Shown here in pieces: positions 19,004 through 28,564 of a stretch of 64,000 nucleotides of DNA (position 1 is the stretch's first letter; every line of letters starts with the position of its first letter). Position numbers and translations under genes: made by a program. This DNA comes from Pueribacillus theae (GTDB taxonomy: Bacteria > Bacillota > Bacilli > Bacillales > UBA6769): contig NZ_QCZG01000011.1 of assembly GCF_003097615.1 (NCBI RefSeq), positions 26,573 through 90,572 of the forward strand. Direction: 5' to 3'. A model generated the notes under the pieces. It did no database searches, was not told the origin of the DNA, and saw nothing but the letters and a program-made list of their open reading frames with translations.

Positions 19004-20199
19004 CAATAAAGATCATTGGAATTGGTGACAATGGCAAGGAAAGTTTGCCTCCTCTTTATGAAACATTCATTGATGAAAGTGAGTGTTTAATGGGAGGCGA
19101 ACGGCAACTCGCTTTTTTTCCAAATTATGCAGGTGAAAAAATCACAATCAAAGGGGGATTATCCCCTCTTGTTGAACGTCTTCAATCAGAAACGAAAAAC
19201 ATCGTAATATTAGCATCAGGTGATCCACTTTTCTATGGGATCGGCAGCTATTTGTCGAAAAAAGTCGATGCTGAAATTTATCCAAATGTGAGTTCGTTAC
19301 AGCTCGCTTTTGCAAAAATGGGCGAACGCTGGCAAGATGCAGTTTTTCTCAGTGTCCACGGCCGGTCGATGAAAGGCCTCGCACAAAAAATCGATGGAAA
19401 AGAAAAAATTGCCCTATTAACAGATGATACAAATACCCCTGAGAAGATTGCGGAGTATTTAATCGACTTCAATATGACGGAATACGAAGCGTTTGTAGCC
19501 GAAAACTTAGGCGGTCAAGACGAAAGAACGGGATGGTACCAACTTGAAGAGCTGTTAAACAAAACTTTTTCACCGCTAAACGTTGTGGTTTTAAAAAAGG
19601 TTTCTCCGTCTCCAACTTGGACTTTAGGAATAGAGGATGCGGAGTTTTTCCAGCGCAAACCGGAAAAAGGGCTGATTACAAAAAAGGAAATTCGTACGTT
19701 AAGCATTGCGGCTCTTGGCTTGAGGGAAAACAGTACGGTTTGGGACATCGGAACATGTACGGGGTCAATGGCAATCGAAGCTGCACGCATTGCTCGGGAA
19801 GGCGAAATATTCGCCATCGAAAAAAATGAAGCGGATCTTGAAAATTGCTATCAAAATATGAAAAAATTCCGAACAGATTTTACGGTAGTTCACGGAAAAG
19901 CACCCGATCATTTAGACGAATTCAAAGACCCTGATGCGGTATTTATCGGGGGAACGGCAGGTGGAATGGAACCGATTCTTGATATTTGTTGTCAGCGGTT
20001 AAATGAAAACGGGCGAATTGTTGTGAATGCTGTAACGATCGAAAATTTAAATGAAGCGGTTAACGGATTTAAAAAATACGGGTTTCAAACAGACATTACG
20101 CTTTGCCAAATTTCTCGCAGTAAGCCGATTTTGAATTTAACCCGATTCGATGCTTTAAATCCGATTTATATTATTACAGCAAGTTCAAAAAGGGACTGA
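19000..20199 (+). CDS. cbiET: CbiET: fused cobalt-precorrin-7 C5-/C15-methyltransferase and decarboxylase
   Basis: The product has 399 residues. Residues 1-200 are CbiE ([24 protein letters not shown]) and residues 215-399 are CbiT ([18 protein letters not shown] as the SAM loop). It methylates C5 and C15 and removes the C12 acetate carboxyl. The last codons (SSKRD and the TGA) come from a miniature element inserted at 20181. If the element and one copy of the 9-bp duplication are removed, the frame continues ITARHGKEE to a TAA one base before cbiL. The loss of these few tail residues is unlikely to inactivate CbiT. Confidence 0.93.
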   Translation: MTIKIIGIGDNGKESLPPLYETFIDESECLMGGERQLAFFPNYAGEKITIKGGLSPLVERLQSETKNIVILASGDPLFYGIGSYLSKKVDAEIYPNVSSLQLAFAKMGERWQDAVFLSVHGRSMKGLAQKIDGKEKIALLTDDTNTPEKIAEYLIDFNMTEYEAFVAENLGGQDERTGWYQLEELLNKTFSPLNVVVLKKVSPSPTWTLGIEDAEFFQRKPEKGLITKKEIRTLSIAALGLRENSTVWDIGTCTGSMAIEAARIAREGEIFAIEKNEADLENCYQNMKKFRTDFTVVHGKAPDHLDEFKDPDAVFIGGTAGGMEPILDICCQRLNENGRIVVNAVTIENLNEAVNGFKKYGFQTDITLCQISRSKPILNLTRFDALNPIYIITASSKRD

Positions 20200-20331
20200 A
20201 TCAGACGCAAGCAGATCGAGGCACGGTATGAAAAACCGGCGGAGTGTACGTTTTTTGGTACATGAGCAAGGTTTTTTAGACCGTAACGAAGAGATGCGCT
20301 GCGGATTTTCTGTACCTTTTTGAACAACCTC
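20181..20331 (+). mobile_element. Miniature inverted-repeat element, copy D (151 bp), in cbiET
   Basis: The ends are AAGTTCAAAAAGGGAC and, inverted, GAGGTTGTTCAAAAAGG. It is flanked by a perfect 9-bp direct repeat TATTACAGC (20172-20180 and 20332-20340). The inner sequence is only loosely similar to copy A (GCAAGCAGATCGAGG; ACGAAGAGATGCG). It supplies the stop codon of cbiET and opens a gap of about 160 bases in an operon whose neighbouring genes overlap. No protein is encoded. Confidence 0.85.
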
Positions 20332-20363
20332 TATTACAGCGAGACATGGGAAGGAAGAATAAT

Positions 20364-21065
20364 ATGCCGGGAATATTGTACGGTGTAGGCGTTGGTCCGG
20401 GAGATCCTGAATTAATTACGGTAAAAGCCTTTCGAGTATTAAAGGAATCTCAGGTTATCGCCTATCCAAAAAAGAGAAGCAGGGCGAAAAGCTATGCCCA
20501 TCAAATTGTTGATACGTATATTAATGAACACGAAAAAGAAATGCTTGGACTTGTGTTTCCGATGACGAAAGACCAAACGATCCTCGAACGAGAGTGGTCA
20601 AATACGGTTGAAAAAGTAGCGGAAAAGCTGTCACAAGGAAAGGATGTTGCTTTCGTTACGGAAGGTGATCCGTTTTTATACAGCACATTTATTCATATGA
20701 TGAGGCTGATGAAAGAACGCTATCCAGAGATAGAGATTAAATCTGTTCCCGGCATTTCATCAATCAATGGAGCTGCTTCACGACTTGGGATTCCACTCGC
20801 GGATGGTGACGAGCGTGTTGCAATCGTTCCTGCATGTGATGATTATGAAACGATGAAACAAGCCATTCAAGAAAACGATTGTATCGTTTTTATTAAAGTG
20901 GCGAAAGTAATGAATCTTATGTTGTCGATCTTACGCGAGCTTGATCTTACCCACAAGGCGTCCGTCGTAACAAAAGTGACATCAAAGGAAGAAATTATTT
21001 GGGATGTAGAAGAGTTAGAGGATGTTGATTTAGAGTATTTAACGTTAATGGTGGTGAGGAAATGA
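20364..21065 (+). CDS. cbiL: Cobalt-factor II C20-methyltransferase CbiL
   Basis: The product has 233 residues of the tetrapyrrole methylase family: YGVGVGPGDPELITVKA at the start, VTEGDPFLYSTF and VPGISSINGAASRLGIPLA. It methylates C20 on the cobalt pathway. ATG 20364 is chosen because GGAAGG (20349-20354) is spaced for it; the in-frame ATG 20346 has no ribosome-binding site. The site for this gene lies in what was the 3' end of cbiET before the element inserted. It overlaps cbiF by 4 bases. Confidence 0.92.
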   Translation: MPGILYGVGVGPGDPELITVKAFRVLKESQVIAYPKKRSRAKSYAHQIVDTYINEHEKEMLGLVFPMTKDQTILEREWSNTVEKVAEKLSQGKDVAFVTEGDPFLYSTFIHMMRLMKERYPEIEIKSVPGISSINGAASRLGIPLADGDERVAIVPACDDYETMKQAIQENDCIVFIKVAKVMNLMLSILRELDLTHKASVVTKVTSKEEIIWDVEELEDVDLEYLTLMVVRK

Positions 21066-21835
21066 AAATACATATTATCGGCGCAGGACCTGGAGATCCC
21101 GATTTAGTGACAGTCAAAGGGTTAAAGTTAATTGAGCAAGCAGATGTCGTCATGTACACGGATTCACTTGTGAATACCGAACTAATAAATAAGGCAAAAC
21201 AAGGAGCCGAAATCATAAAAACAGCGGGTATGCACTTAGAGGAAATGGTTGATATGATGATCAATCGCGTGAAGGCTGGTAAAAAGGTTGTTCGCGTCCA
21301 TACAGGAGATTCCGCAGTTTTTGGTGCAATTATGGAACAAATCGCACTGCTGAAAGAAGCAGGCATTGACGTTGAGATCGTTCCTGGTGTCAGTTCGGTT
21401 TTTGCCAGTGCAGCGGTTGCGGGAGCTGAATTAACGATTCCCGATTTAACGCAAACCGTCATATTGACGCGTGCGGAAGGCCGGACGCCTGTACCGGAAA
21501 GGGAAAAGCTAAAGGATTTAGCCAAGCATCACTGCACGATCGCCCTTTTTTTAAGTGCGACGTTAACAAAGAAAATTGTAAAGGAATTTCTCGCTGCTGA
21601 TTGGCATGAAGAAACCCCTGTTGTCGTCGTATATAAAGCGACATGGCCAGATGAAAAGGTTGTACGCACAACGATTGGAAAACTGGATGAGGCAATGAGA
21701 GTGAACGGAATTCGTAAACAGGCAATGATTTTGGCAGGTTGGGCGCTCGACCCTAGCATCCATGAAAAAGAGTACCGTTCCAAATTATATGATAAAGAGT
21801 TTACCCACAGCTTTCGTAAAGGTGTGAAAGCATGA
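21062..21835 (+). CDS. cbiF: Cobalt-precorrin-4 C11-methyltransferase CbiF
   Basis: The product has 257 residues. The start HIIGAGPGDPDLVTVKG, HTGDSAVFGAI and PGVSSVFASAAVAGAELT are CbiF/CobM signatures. It adds the methyl at C11 of the ring-contracted intermediate, the substrate CbiG then opens. It overlaps both neighbours by 4 bases, indicating tight coupling in the operon. Confidence 0.93.
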   Translation: MKIHIIGAGPGDPDLVTVKGLKLIEQADVVMYTDSLVNTELINKAKQGAEIIKTAGMHLEEMVDMMINRVKAGKKVVRVHTGDSAVFGAIMEQIALLKEAGIDVEIVPGVSSVFASAAVAGAELTIPDLTQTVILTRAEGRTPVPEREKLKDLAKHHCTIALFLSATLTKKIVKEFLAADWHEETPVVVVYKATWPDEKVVRTTIGKLDEAMRVNGIRKQAMILAGWALDPSIHEKEYRSKLYDKEFTHSFRKGVKA

Positions 21836-22926
21836 TGAAAAAATATGCAATCGTTGGGATTACAAAGCATGGGGTGGAAATTGGCCGCCGGCTGCATTCG
21901 CTTTTGCCATTGTCCGATTTATTTTATCCTGCAAAATTTGCAAAAGGCGATGAGAAGGAAAAGGAAATCGAGATGTTTGAAGGAAGCGTCAAACATGCTG
22001 TTCCGAAGCTTTTTCATTCGTATGAAGGTTTAATTATGATCGTTTCGATCGGCGCGGTTGTCCGTTTAATTGCTCCCCATTTAAAAAATAAAATGACAGA
22101 CCCGGGGGTTGTCGTGATTGACGATCGAGCAGAGCATGTGATCAGTGTTTTATCGGGCCACTTAGGCGGGGCAAATGAATTAACGAACGAAGTGGCAGCC
22201 CTTCTAGGTTCAAAGCCTGTCATTACGACAGCATCGGAAGTACAGAAAACGATCCCGGTCGATTTACTCGGGCGCAGGTTCGGCTGGACATGGGAGTCAA
22301 AAGAAAATTTAGTATCTGCCAGTGCAGCCGTCGTCAATGAAAACGAAGTTGCGGTTGTCCAAGAATCAGGTGAAAAACATTGGTGGAATTATGATACCCC
22401 TTTACCAAAAAATATAACGATCTATGATTCGATTAATCAAGCGCTTGAAGCAAAACCAGATACGGCACTTGTTATCACACATCGCCAATTAACAAAAGAA
22501 GAACAACCGATTTTAGAAAAGGGCGTTCTTTATCGACCAAAAGTAATCGCTTTGGGAATTGGCTGCAACCGCGGAACATCTGCTACGGAAATTGAACGTG
22601 TAATTACAGAAACCTTGGACGAGTTGCAATTTTCTATCCGAAGTGTAAAAGCTGTTTGTACAATCGAATTAAAAAAAGACGAACAAGGACTCTTGGATGT
22701 TGTCAACAAATACGGGTGGGAATTTGTCACTTATACAGCTGAACAATTGAACGAAGTTCCTTTTAATCATCCATCAGAGGTTGTCTTTAAATATACGGGT
22801 GCATATGGAGTGAGTGAACCTGCCGCTTTATTGTATAGTGGTGCAGCCGATCTAACTCTCGAAAAGAAGAAGTCAGGAAATGTCACAATTTCTGTTGCAA
22901 TCATTCCATTTAAGGAGGAAGCATGA
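21832..22926 (+). CDS. cbiG: Cobalt-precorrin-5A hydrolase CbiG
   Basis: The product has 364 residues with the three CbiG parts: N-terminal KYAIVGITKHG, a central signature VISVLSGHLGGANELT and a C-terminal domain starting near ALGIGCNRGTSATEIE, with the SEPAALL region late. It opens the delta-lactone and releases acetaldehyde. It overlaps cbiF and sirC by 4 bases each. Confidence 0.93.
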   Translation: MMKKYAIVGITKHGVEIGRRLHSLLPLSDLFYPAKFAKGDEKEKEIEMFEGSVKHAVPKLFHSYEGLIMIVSIGAVVRLIAPHLKNKMTDPGVVVIDDRAEHVISVLSGHLGGANELTNEVAALLGSKPVITTASEVQKTIPVDLLGRRFGWTWESKENLVSASAAVVNENEVAVVQESGEKHWWNYDTPLPKNITIYDSINQALEAKPDTALVITHRQLTKEEQPILEKGVLYRPKVIALGIGCNRGTSATEIERVITETLDELQFSIRSVKAVCTIELKKDEQGLLDVVNKYGWEFVTYTAEQLNEVPFNHPSEVVFKYTGAYGVSEPAALLYSGAADLTLEKKKSGNVTISVAIIPFKEEA

Positions 22927-23579
22927 ACGATCAAAAGGGTACGAGCACCATTCTTCCAATGATGTTATCTGTAAAAGGGTACACCGTTGTCATCGTTGGG
23001 GGCGGAAAAATAGCAACAAGACGCATTCTTCCTTTACTAGAGGTAGAGGTAAACGTTATTGTCATTAGTCCCGAAGTGACGGCGGACATCAAAACATGGC
23101 ATGGGCAGCAACGTTTGCATTGGAAAGCGAAATGCTTTGAACCAATCGATATAAAAAACGCAGCAATCGTTATTGCGGCTACAAATGATCCGAAAGTCAA
23201 TTTGCAAGTTTATGAAGCAAGCGAAAAGCATCAATTAATTAATCTTGCTGATCGCCCAAATTTAAGTAATTTTTATGTTCCTGCAACATTTCGCCGGGGA
23301 AAATTGATATTGTCTGTTTCAACGTCAGGGGCAAGTCCTGGATTAGCACGGCAAATAAAACAACAGCTCTCTGAAATTTATGATGAAAACTACGAAAGCT
23401 ATGTTGAATTTCTCGATCAATGTCGCCAAATTGTAAAATCAACTAGTTTAAACCAACAGACTAGAAACAACATATTAAAAGAATTATTGAAGACCCGATA
23501 TCGGCACATGGATGAGCGTGAAAGAGAAGAAGCCTTTAAGCAATTACTAGAAAAGGAAGGGGGCAAGCAAAATGAATAA
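22923..23579 (+). CDS. sirC: Precorrin-2 dehydrogenase (SirC/Met8p N-terminal type)
   Basis: The product has 218 residues. It has an NAD-binding loop VVIVGGGKIATRR, then AATNDPKVNLQVY and LSVSTSGASPGLARQIK as in CysG N-terminal and Met8p proteins. It oxidises precorrin-2 to sirohydrochlorin, the CbiX substrate; Met8p-like members may also chelate metal. Together with cobA, cbiX and cbiL it supplies the entry steps within this operon. It overlaps the following gene by 8 bases. Confidence 0.88.
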   Translation: MNDQKGTSTILPMMLSVKGYTVVIVGGGKIATRRILPLLEVEVNVIVISPEVTADIKTWHGQQRLHWKAKCFEPIDIKNAAIVIAATNDPKVNLQVYEASEKHQLINLADRPNLSNFYVPATFRRGKLILSVSTSGASPGLARQIKQQLSEIYDENYESYVEFLDQCRQIVKSTSLNQQTRNNILKELLKTRYRHMDEREREEAFKQLLEKEGGKQNE

Positions 23580-24354
23580 AGGAAAAGTATTTCTCGTAGG
23601 AGCAGGCCCAGGTGATCCGAAGCTGTTGACAGTATATGGCATGGAATGTCTTCAACAATCAGATGTTATTGCTTACGATCGGCTTGTCAATCCGAAACTT
23701 CTCGAATTTGCAAAATCGGGTGCCGAGCTAATCTTTTGCGGAAAATTGCCTGGGAAGCATGCTCTCATCCAAGAGCAAATCAACCAATTGCTCGTTGATA
23801 AAGCGAGTGAAGGAAAGATTGTTACAAGGTTAAAAGGCGGCGATCCGTGTGTATTTGGAAGGGCGGGGGAAGAAGCACAGGTGTTAAGTGAGCATGGGAT
23901 CGAATTCGAGATTGTTCCGGGAGTGACTGCCGGGATTGCCGCACCGGCATATGCAGGCATTCCAGTCACACATCGGGATCATGCGTCAAGCTTTGCGATT
24001 GTGACTGGGCATGGCCGAGCAGAAAAACAGCAAGACCATATTAATTGGAAAGCGCTCGCTCAAGGGATCGATACGATCGCTTTTTACATGAGTGTCGGAA
24101 ACTTAAAATATATTTGCAACCAATTGATTGAAAACGGAAAAAACCCTGACACGCCCGCTGCCATTATTGAATGGGGAACATTGGAGAAGCAGCGAACGGT
24201 AACAGGATATTTGCGAAACATCGACATGCTTAGCGAACAAGAAAATATTCAACATCCTGCGATTTTTCTTGTGAGCGAAACCGTCCAACTAAGGGAAAAA
24301 ATCAAATGGTTTGAGGAAAAAATCCAACAAGAAACTGTTAAACAACCTAATTAA
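23572..24354 (+). CDS. cobA: Uroporphyrinogen-III C-methyltransferase (SUMT)
   Basis: The product has 260 residues. VFLVGAGPGDPKLLTVYG, VTRLKGGDPCVFGRAGEEA and PGVTAGIAAPAYAGIPVTHR are the SUMT hallmarks. It converts uroporphyrinogen III to precorrin-2 with two SAM. The KQPN tail is followed by a gap of about 70 bases before cbiM, the first break larger than about 30 bases since cbiL. Confidence 0.93.
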   Translation: MNKGKVFLVGAGPGDPKLLTVYGMECLQQSDVIAYDRLVNPKLLEFAKSGAELIFCGKLPGKHALIQEQINQLLVDKASEGKIVTRLKGGDPCVFGRAGEEAQVLSEHGIEFEIVPGVTAGIAAPAYAGIPVTHRDHASSFAIVTGHGRAEKQQDHINWKALAQGIDTIAFYMSVGNLKYICNQLIENGKNPDTPAAIIEWGTLEKQRTVTGYLRNIDMLSEQENIQHPAIFLVSETVQLREKIKWFEEKIQQETVKQPN

Positions 24355-24426
24355 ACCTGTCATTCAGATGGACAAACGTTTATCGATGATGAAAATCTTT
24401 GGCGTAATCAAAATGGGGGATTATTC

Positions 24427-25188
24427 ATGAATCATAAATCTTTTTGGCTGTCATTTACAGGTATTGCTGGACTGACTTGCTTTTTTTGGATAAATTCTTA
24501 CCGTCCAGCTTATGCCATGCATATCATGGAAGGCTTCCTTCCTTTAGGATGGGCAGTTTTTTGGTGGGTCGTAACGATACCATTCATCGTACTGGGATTG
24601 CGATCGATTAAAGCTAAGATAAGGGAGAATCCAGAAGTAAAAACAATGCTTGGCTTGTCAGGCGCTTTTGCATTTGTTTTATCTGCGCTAAAAATCCCTT
24701 CCGTGACTGGAAGCAGTTCACATCCAACTGGAGTTGGGTTGGGAGCCATTTTATTTGGACCTACGGCAATGAGTGTTCTTGGAACGATTGTTCTCTTGTT
24801 TCAATCGTTGCTGCTTGCTCATGGCGGTCTAACAACACTAGGGGCAAATGCTTTTTCAATGGCTGTTGTTGGCCCATTTATTGCATATGGAGTTTTTAAA
24901 GGTGGAAGCAAATTAAATCTATCCTTTTCCGTTTGTGTATTTTTGGCTGCTATGCTTGGAGATTTAGGGACATATGTCATTACTTCCATTCAACTGGCCC
25001 TTGCTTTTCCAAGTGAAGTCGGCGGGGTGTTGGGATCATTTTATAAGTTTTCAAGTATTTTTGCTATCACTCAAATCCCTTTGGCCATTAGTGAAGGGCT
25101 TTTAACCGTCATTGTTATGAACTTGATAAAAAAATACAATATGAGTGAATTAAGGCAATTAGATGTTTTTATCAAGGAGGCGCGTTAA
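24427..25188 (+). CDS. cbiM: Cobalt ECF transporter substrate-binding component CbiM
   Basis: The product has 253 residues with about seven membrane segments. A signal-like leader ends at AYA, and the mature protein begins MHIMEGFLP; the free N-terminal Met-His is part of the Co2+ site in CbiM/NikM proteins. [17 protein letters not shown] is another family signature. With CbiN, CbiQ and CbiO it forms a group I ECF importer for Co2+ feeding CbiX. GGGGGA precedes ATG 24427. Confidence 0.93.
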   Translation: MNHKSFWLSFTGIAGLTCFFWINSYRPAYAMHIMEGFLPLGWAVFWWVVTIPFIVLGLRSIKAKIRENPEVKTMLGLSGAFAFVLSALKIPSVTGSSSHPTGVGLGAILFGPTAMSVLGTIVLLFQSLLLAHGGLTTLGANAFSMAVVGPFIAYGVFKGGSKLNLSFSVCVFLAAMLGDLGTYVITSIQLALAFPSEVGGVLGSFYKFSSIFAITQIPLAISEGLLTVIVMNLIKKYNMSELRQLDVFIKEAR

Positions 25189-25191
25189 TTT

Positions 25192-25479
25192 ATGAAGAAT
25201 GCTATTTTGTTTCTCTTTGTCATTCTGCTTGCCGTAGTTCCATTATATTTACATAAAGATTCTGAGTTTGAAGGCGCAGATGGCAAGGCAGAGGAGGTTA
25301 TCGGGGAAATCGCCCCTGATTATCAACCTTGGTTTGATGCGTTGTGGGAGCCACCCGGTGGAGAAACGGAGAGTTTGCTATTTTCTCTGCAATCTGCAAT
25401 CGGAGCAATTGTGATTGGGTATGTGCTCGGGTTTGGAAGGGCGCGAAAAAAATACTCGAATCGTGGAGATATTAAGTAG
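25192..25479 (+). CDS. cbiN: Cobalt transporter accessory protein CbiN
   Basis: The product has 95 residues with two membrane helices (about 3-20 and 67-86) and the extracytoplasmic loop GADGKAEEVIGEIAPDYQPW, characteristic of CbiN. It is needed for CbiM function by inducing metal loading. It starts 3 bases after cbiM. Confidence 0.9.
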   Translation: MKNAILFLFVILLAVVPLYLHKDSEFEGADGKAEEVIGEIAPDYQPWFDALWEPPGGETESLLFSLQSAIGAIVIGYVLGFGRARKKYSNRGDIK

Positions 25480-25483
25480 CCAT

Positions 25484-26269
25484 ATGCTTCAGATTGACCA
25501 ATACGCGTATATTAATTCATACCGAAACATACACCCGATTGAAAAAGGATTGTTTGCTTTTTTATTTTTATTATTTTGCTTACTGACAAAGAATGCAGCA
25601 GTCGCAATCTTTACATTTTTTGTGATGAGTACAGCGATTGTACTGGGAGCAAAGATTCCTTTGGCTTATTACCTTAAAATCCTCTTGCTTCCTATTTTTT
25701 TCTTGTTGACAAGTGTTTTGGCCATACTCATTTCCATAGTGCCAGCAAATATGGAATTGCTAGATTCTGTTTTAAGTATGAAAATGGGGCCTTGGCAACT
25801 GTATATTAGCCAAACGAAATACAAAATGGCGATAGAGTTAATTTTCACCGTTGTTGCAAGTGTAAGCTGCATGTATTTTTTTATTTTAACGACACCAATC
25901 CAACAAATTGTTTGGCTTTTCCAAAAGCTAAGGCTTCCTGCTTTGTTTATTGAGCTATTTCTGTTTACTTATCGATACCTGTTTGTGCTGTTGGAAAAGA
26001 CGGTTGAAATTCGCCTTGCACAAACGAGCAGGCTTGGATACCAAACCAGCCGAAATGCCATCTCTTCATTAGGGCAGCTTTTAGTGAGTCTTTTTATAAA
26101 ATCAATGAGGTCGGCAAAGGAAGTGCATATGGCGATAGAGATTAGAGGCGATGGAAAGGAAATTTTTGACGATGAGATAACCCAAACATATAAGCAATTA
26201 CACTGGATCGTACTCGTTTGTGCTTTTTTACTTCTCTCTATAATGTCTGCATTTGCACCAACATTATAA
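25484..26269 (+). CDS. cbiQ: Cobalt ECF transporter transmembrane component CbiQ
   Basis: The product has 261 residues with five membrane segments and EcfT-type coupling motifs (A-R-G-like box here as EIRGDG near the C-terminus). ATG 25484 starts 4 bases after cbiN; upstream in-frame codons lie inside cbiN, and the ribosome-binding site is weak (GTGGAG, distant), suggesting coupling. It docks CbiO to CbiM. Confidence 0.88.
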   Translation: MLQIDQYAYINSYRNIHPIEKGLFAFLFLLFCLLTKNAAVAIFTFFVMSTAIVLGAKIPLAYYLKILLLPIFFLLTSVLAILISIVPANMELLDSVLSMKMGPWQLYISQTKYKMAIELIFTVVASVSCMYFFILTTPIQQIVWLFQKLRLPALFIELFLFTYRYLFVLLEKTVEIRLAQTSRLGYQTSRNAISSLGQLLVSLFIKSMRSAKEVHMAIEIRGDGKEIFDDEITQTYKQLHWIVLVCAFLLLSIMSAFAPTL

Positions 26270-26344
26270 GGCGGCGGAGCGGCCATCATTGACAAAATAT
26301 TGTTACTTAGCCCCGCCTCTTTTCCATAAGAAGGAGCAGGAATA

Positions 26345-27199
26345 ATGAATATACCTATCCTTGAATTAAAAGGCATTTCCTACCAGTACCCAGATCATAC
26401 GGCTGCTTTAAAGAATGTATCGCTTAAAATTGAACGCGGTAAAAAAATAGCTTTACTGGGAAATAACGGGGCCGGGAAATCGACCTTGCTTTTACATTTA
26501 AATGCCATTTTAACACCTTCGGCCGGACACATGCTATTTAAGGGCGAACGCATGACATACAAACGCATTGAGAAACAGAAGCTTCGCCAGCATGTTGGAA
26601 TTGTTTTTCAGGACCCGGACTCCCAACTTTTTTCATCCAGTGTTTATGAGGACATCAAGTATGGTCCTCGAAACATGGGATTGGCCCCTGAGAAAGTAAA
26701 GGAAGCTGTTGATGTTGCAATGGCTTTAACTGAAACGGCTTCCCTAAAAGAAAAGCCGCCACATTTCTTGAGCTTAGGGCAGAAAAAGAGAGTGGCGATC
26801 GCAGGGGTTTTGGCGATGAACCCTGAGCTGCTCATTCTAGATGAACCTACTGCAGGATTAGATCCTTATTATACAAAGAAAATCATGAATGTACTGAATG
26901 CAATTCAAAATGAAAACCGTACAATGATTATTTCGACACATGATGTTAATCTTGCCTTTGAATGGGCCGACGAGGTATGGATTATGAACGATGGAAAGAT
27001 TATTTCAACAGGCTGTCCAACGATCGTTTTTCAGGACGAAGCAATTTTAAATAAAAGTCATTTGGAAAAGCCGTGGATCATGGACGTATTTGAAACGATT
27101 AAAGGTCCAATGAAGAATATAAGCTATCCTAGATCAAGAATAGAATTATTGAGGAGCATTCAAGAGGCAAAAGCTAAACAACCTATTATAAAGGTATAG
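26345..27199 (+). CDS. cbiO: Cobalt ECF transporter ATPase CbiO
   Basis: The product has 284 residues. Walker A LGNNGAGKST, Q-loop GIVFQDPDSQLF (ECF type), signature LSLGQKKRVAIAG, Walker B LLILDEPTAGLDP and switch His STHDVN are present. It energises cobalt import. The 75-base gap before it includes an AGGCGG/CCGCCT inverted repeat with a T-rich stretch, possibly a weak attenuator. This is the last gene of the first cobalamin unit. Confidence 0.92.
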   Translation: MNIPILELKGISYQYPDHTAALKNVSLKIERGKKIALLGNNGAGKSTLLLHLNAILTPSAGHMLFKGERMTYKRIEKQKLRQHVGIVFQDPDSQLFSSSVYEDIKYGPRNMGLAPEKVKEAVDVAMALTETASLKEKPPHFLSLGQKKRVAIAGVLAMNPELLILDEPTAGLDPYYTKKIMNVLNAIQNENRTMIISTHDVNLAFEWADEVWIMNDGKIISTGCPTIVFQDEAILNKSHLEKPWIMDVFETIKGPMKNISYPRSRIELLRSIQEAKAKQPIIKV

Positions 27200-27206
27200 T
27201 TTTACA

Positions 27207-27224
27207 AAAGAAGTCTGCTTCTTT
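27207..27224 (+). terminator. Weak hairpin after cbiO
   Basis: AAAGAAG and CTTCTTT form a 7-bp stem with a 4-base loop, starting 8 bases after the cbiO stop. There is little T run, so termination would be inefficient. Confidence 0.3.
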
Positions 27225-27261
27225 ATACTAAGAACTGGAACCAAAAAAAGAATAATAGAAT

Positions 27262-27432
27262 AAATAGGTTTCTTAAATGGTGATCATTTAAGGCGAAGAG
27301 GGAAGTTGGTGCAAATCCAACACGGTCCCGCCACTGTAAGCTGTTGAGGAAGGCTAATAGTTCCACTGTGTATTATTTTACATGGGAAGGATAGCCAACT
27401 GTTGACACGCAAGTCAGGAGACCTGCCTATTT
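27262..27432 (+). ncRNA. Cobalamin riboswitch 2
   Basis: Core elements are GAGGGAAG, GGTGCAAATCCAACACGG, CCCGCCACTGTAAG and AGTCAGGAGACCTGCC. P1 is closed by AAATAGG (27262-27268) with CCTATTT (27426-27432). P2 forms from a TTAAATG/CATTTAA hairpin. With the T-rich hairpin at 27520-27548 it forms a transcription-attenuation unit for btuF-btuC-btuD-cbiA-btuR. Confidence 0.95.
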
Positions 27433-27519
27433 ATTTTATAAGATTCCTCGGGGAAAGGGATGTTATATAGAGTGTCCTATATTTAGGCAGATAAATCGTA
27501 GGAAACACTTTCACACTAG

Positions 27520-27548
27520 CGCTTTTTCTCTTGGAAGGCGTTTTTTTG
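27520..27548 (+). terminator. Riboswitch-controlled terminator 2
   Basis: CGCTTTTT pairs with GGAAGGCG (8 bp with G-U pairs, 5-base loop), followed by seven T. It lies between riboswitch 2 and the btuF start. Confidence 0.75.
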
Positions 27549-27577
27549 TTGCCAAAAAATTAAAGGGGGAAGGAACA

Positions 27578-28564
27578 TTGAGCAATCAATTTTTCAAAAA
27601 ATGGGGACTTTCAGGCATTGTTCTTTTGTTAATGATGGCTCTTATTGCCGGATGCGGCACCCAGTCTGATAAAGAGAGCAGTCAGAAGGAAGAACCAAAG
27701 GAAACGACAGCAACAAATGAGAATCCATTTCCAGTCACGTTCAAGGATGATGCCGGCCGTGAGGTGACGATTGAAAGCGAGCCTGAATCGATTGTATCGA
27801 TTCAACCGAGCAATACTGAAATTTTGTTTGCGCTTGGATTGGGCGATAAAATTATCGGAGTATCTGACTTTTGCAACTACCCTGCGGAGACGAAAGATAT
27901 TGAAAAGGTTGGGGGGCAAGATATAGATGCTGAGAAGGTTCTCACGTTACTGCCAGACGTTGCCTTTGTAACAGACTATCACTATAATAATCACCCGGAT
28001 ATATTGGAACAGTTTGAAGAAGCGGGAATTAAAGTGGTTGTAACGGGAAGCGCCTCATCCTTTGATGATGCTTACAGTACAATCGAAATGTTGGCGAATG
28101 CAACAGGGACGCCGGATGAAGCAGAAAAAGTGATTACAGGTATGAAAGAGCGTCTTGAAGCGATCAAAGAAAAAGCAAAATCGATTAAAGATAAAAAGAG
28201 AGTATGGGTAGAAGTTTCCCCAGCTCCAGATATTTTTACGACGGGAAAAAATACATTTTTGAACGAAATGCTTGAGTCGATTCAAGCGATTAATGTTGCG
28301 GCAGATCAAGAAGGCTGGGTGAAGATGAACGAAGAAGAAATCGTTAAGTTAAATCCCGATGTCATTATTACAACGTATGGGTATTATGTTGACGAGCCAG
28401 AACAAGAAGTTTATAAACGCGAAGGCTGGGCAGAAGTTCCGGCGGTAAAAAACAAACAAGTTTTTGATGTGGATAATGACACTGTCACAAGGCCCGGGCC
28501 CCGTTTAATTGAAGGGGTTGAAAGACTTGCAGAACTTATCTACCCGGAAACGTTCAAAAAGTAA
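27578..28564 (+). CDS. btuF: BtuF-like corrinoid-binding lipoprotein (second system)
   Basis: The product has 328 residues starting at TTG 27578 behind GGGGGAAGG. The lipobox is LIAGC. The periplasmic-binding fold carries the BtuF-type EPESIVSIQPSNTEILFALGLGDKIIGVSDF segment in its first lobe (quoted only in outline: IVSIQPSNTE, ALGLGDKIIGV). It is only distantly similar to the btuF copies at 9.2-11.3 kb, so the two importers are separate acquisitions or old paralogues. The ligand is inferred from riboswitch control and the linked btuCD. Confidence 0.85.
   Translation: MSNQFFKKWGLSGIVLLLMMALIAGCGTQSDKESSQKEEPKETTATNENPFPVTFKDDAGREVTIESEPESIVSIQPSNTEILFALGLGDKIIGVSDFCNYPAETKDIEKVGGQDIDAEKVLTLLPDVAFVTDYHYNNHPDILEQFEEAGIKVVVTGSASSFDDAYSTIEMLANATGTPDEAEKVITGMKERLEAIKEKAKSIKDKKRVWVEVSPAPDIFTTGKNTFLNEMLESIQAINVAADQEGWVKMNEEEIVKLNPDVIITTYGYYVDEPEQEVYKREGWAEVPAVKNKQVFDVDNDTVTRPGPRLIEGVERLAELIYPETFKK

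Noticed and set aside
19734..19780. Unusual SAM loop GTCTGS in the CbiT half as a sign of inactivation
   Set aside because: The glycines and acidic residues of the motif are kept; a single Cys in the loop is not enough to claim loss.
20346..20363. Upstream ATG as cbiL start
   Set aside because: No ribosome-binding site; the ATG at 20364 is preceded by GGAAGG and matches the family N-terminus.
26269..26320. AGGCGG/CCGCCT inverted repeat between cbiQ and cbiO
   Set aside because: The loop is about 38 bases and the T run is interrupted; not convincing as a terminator.
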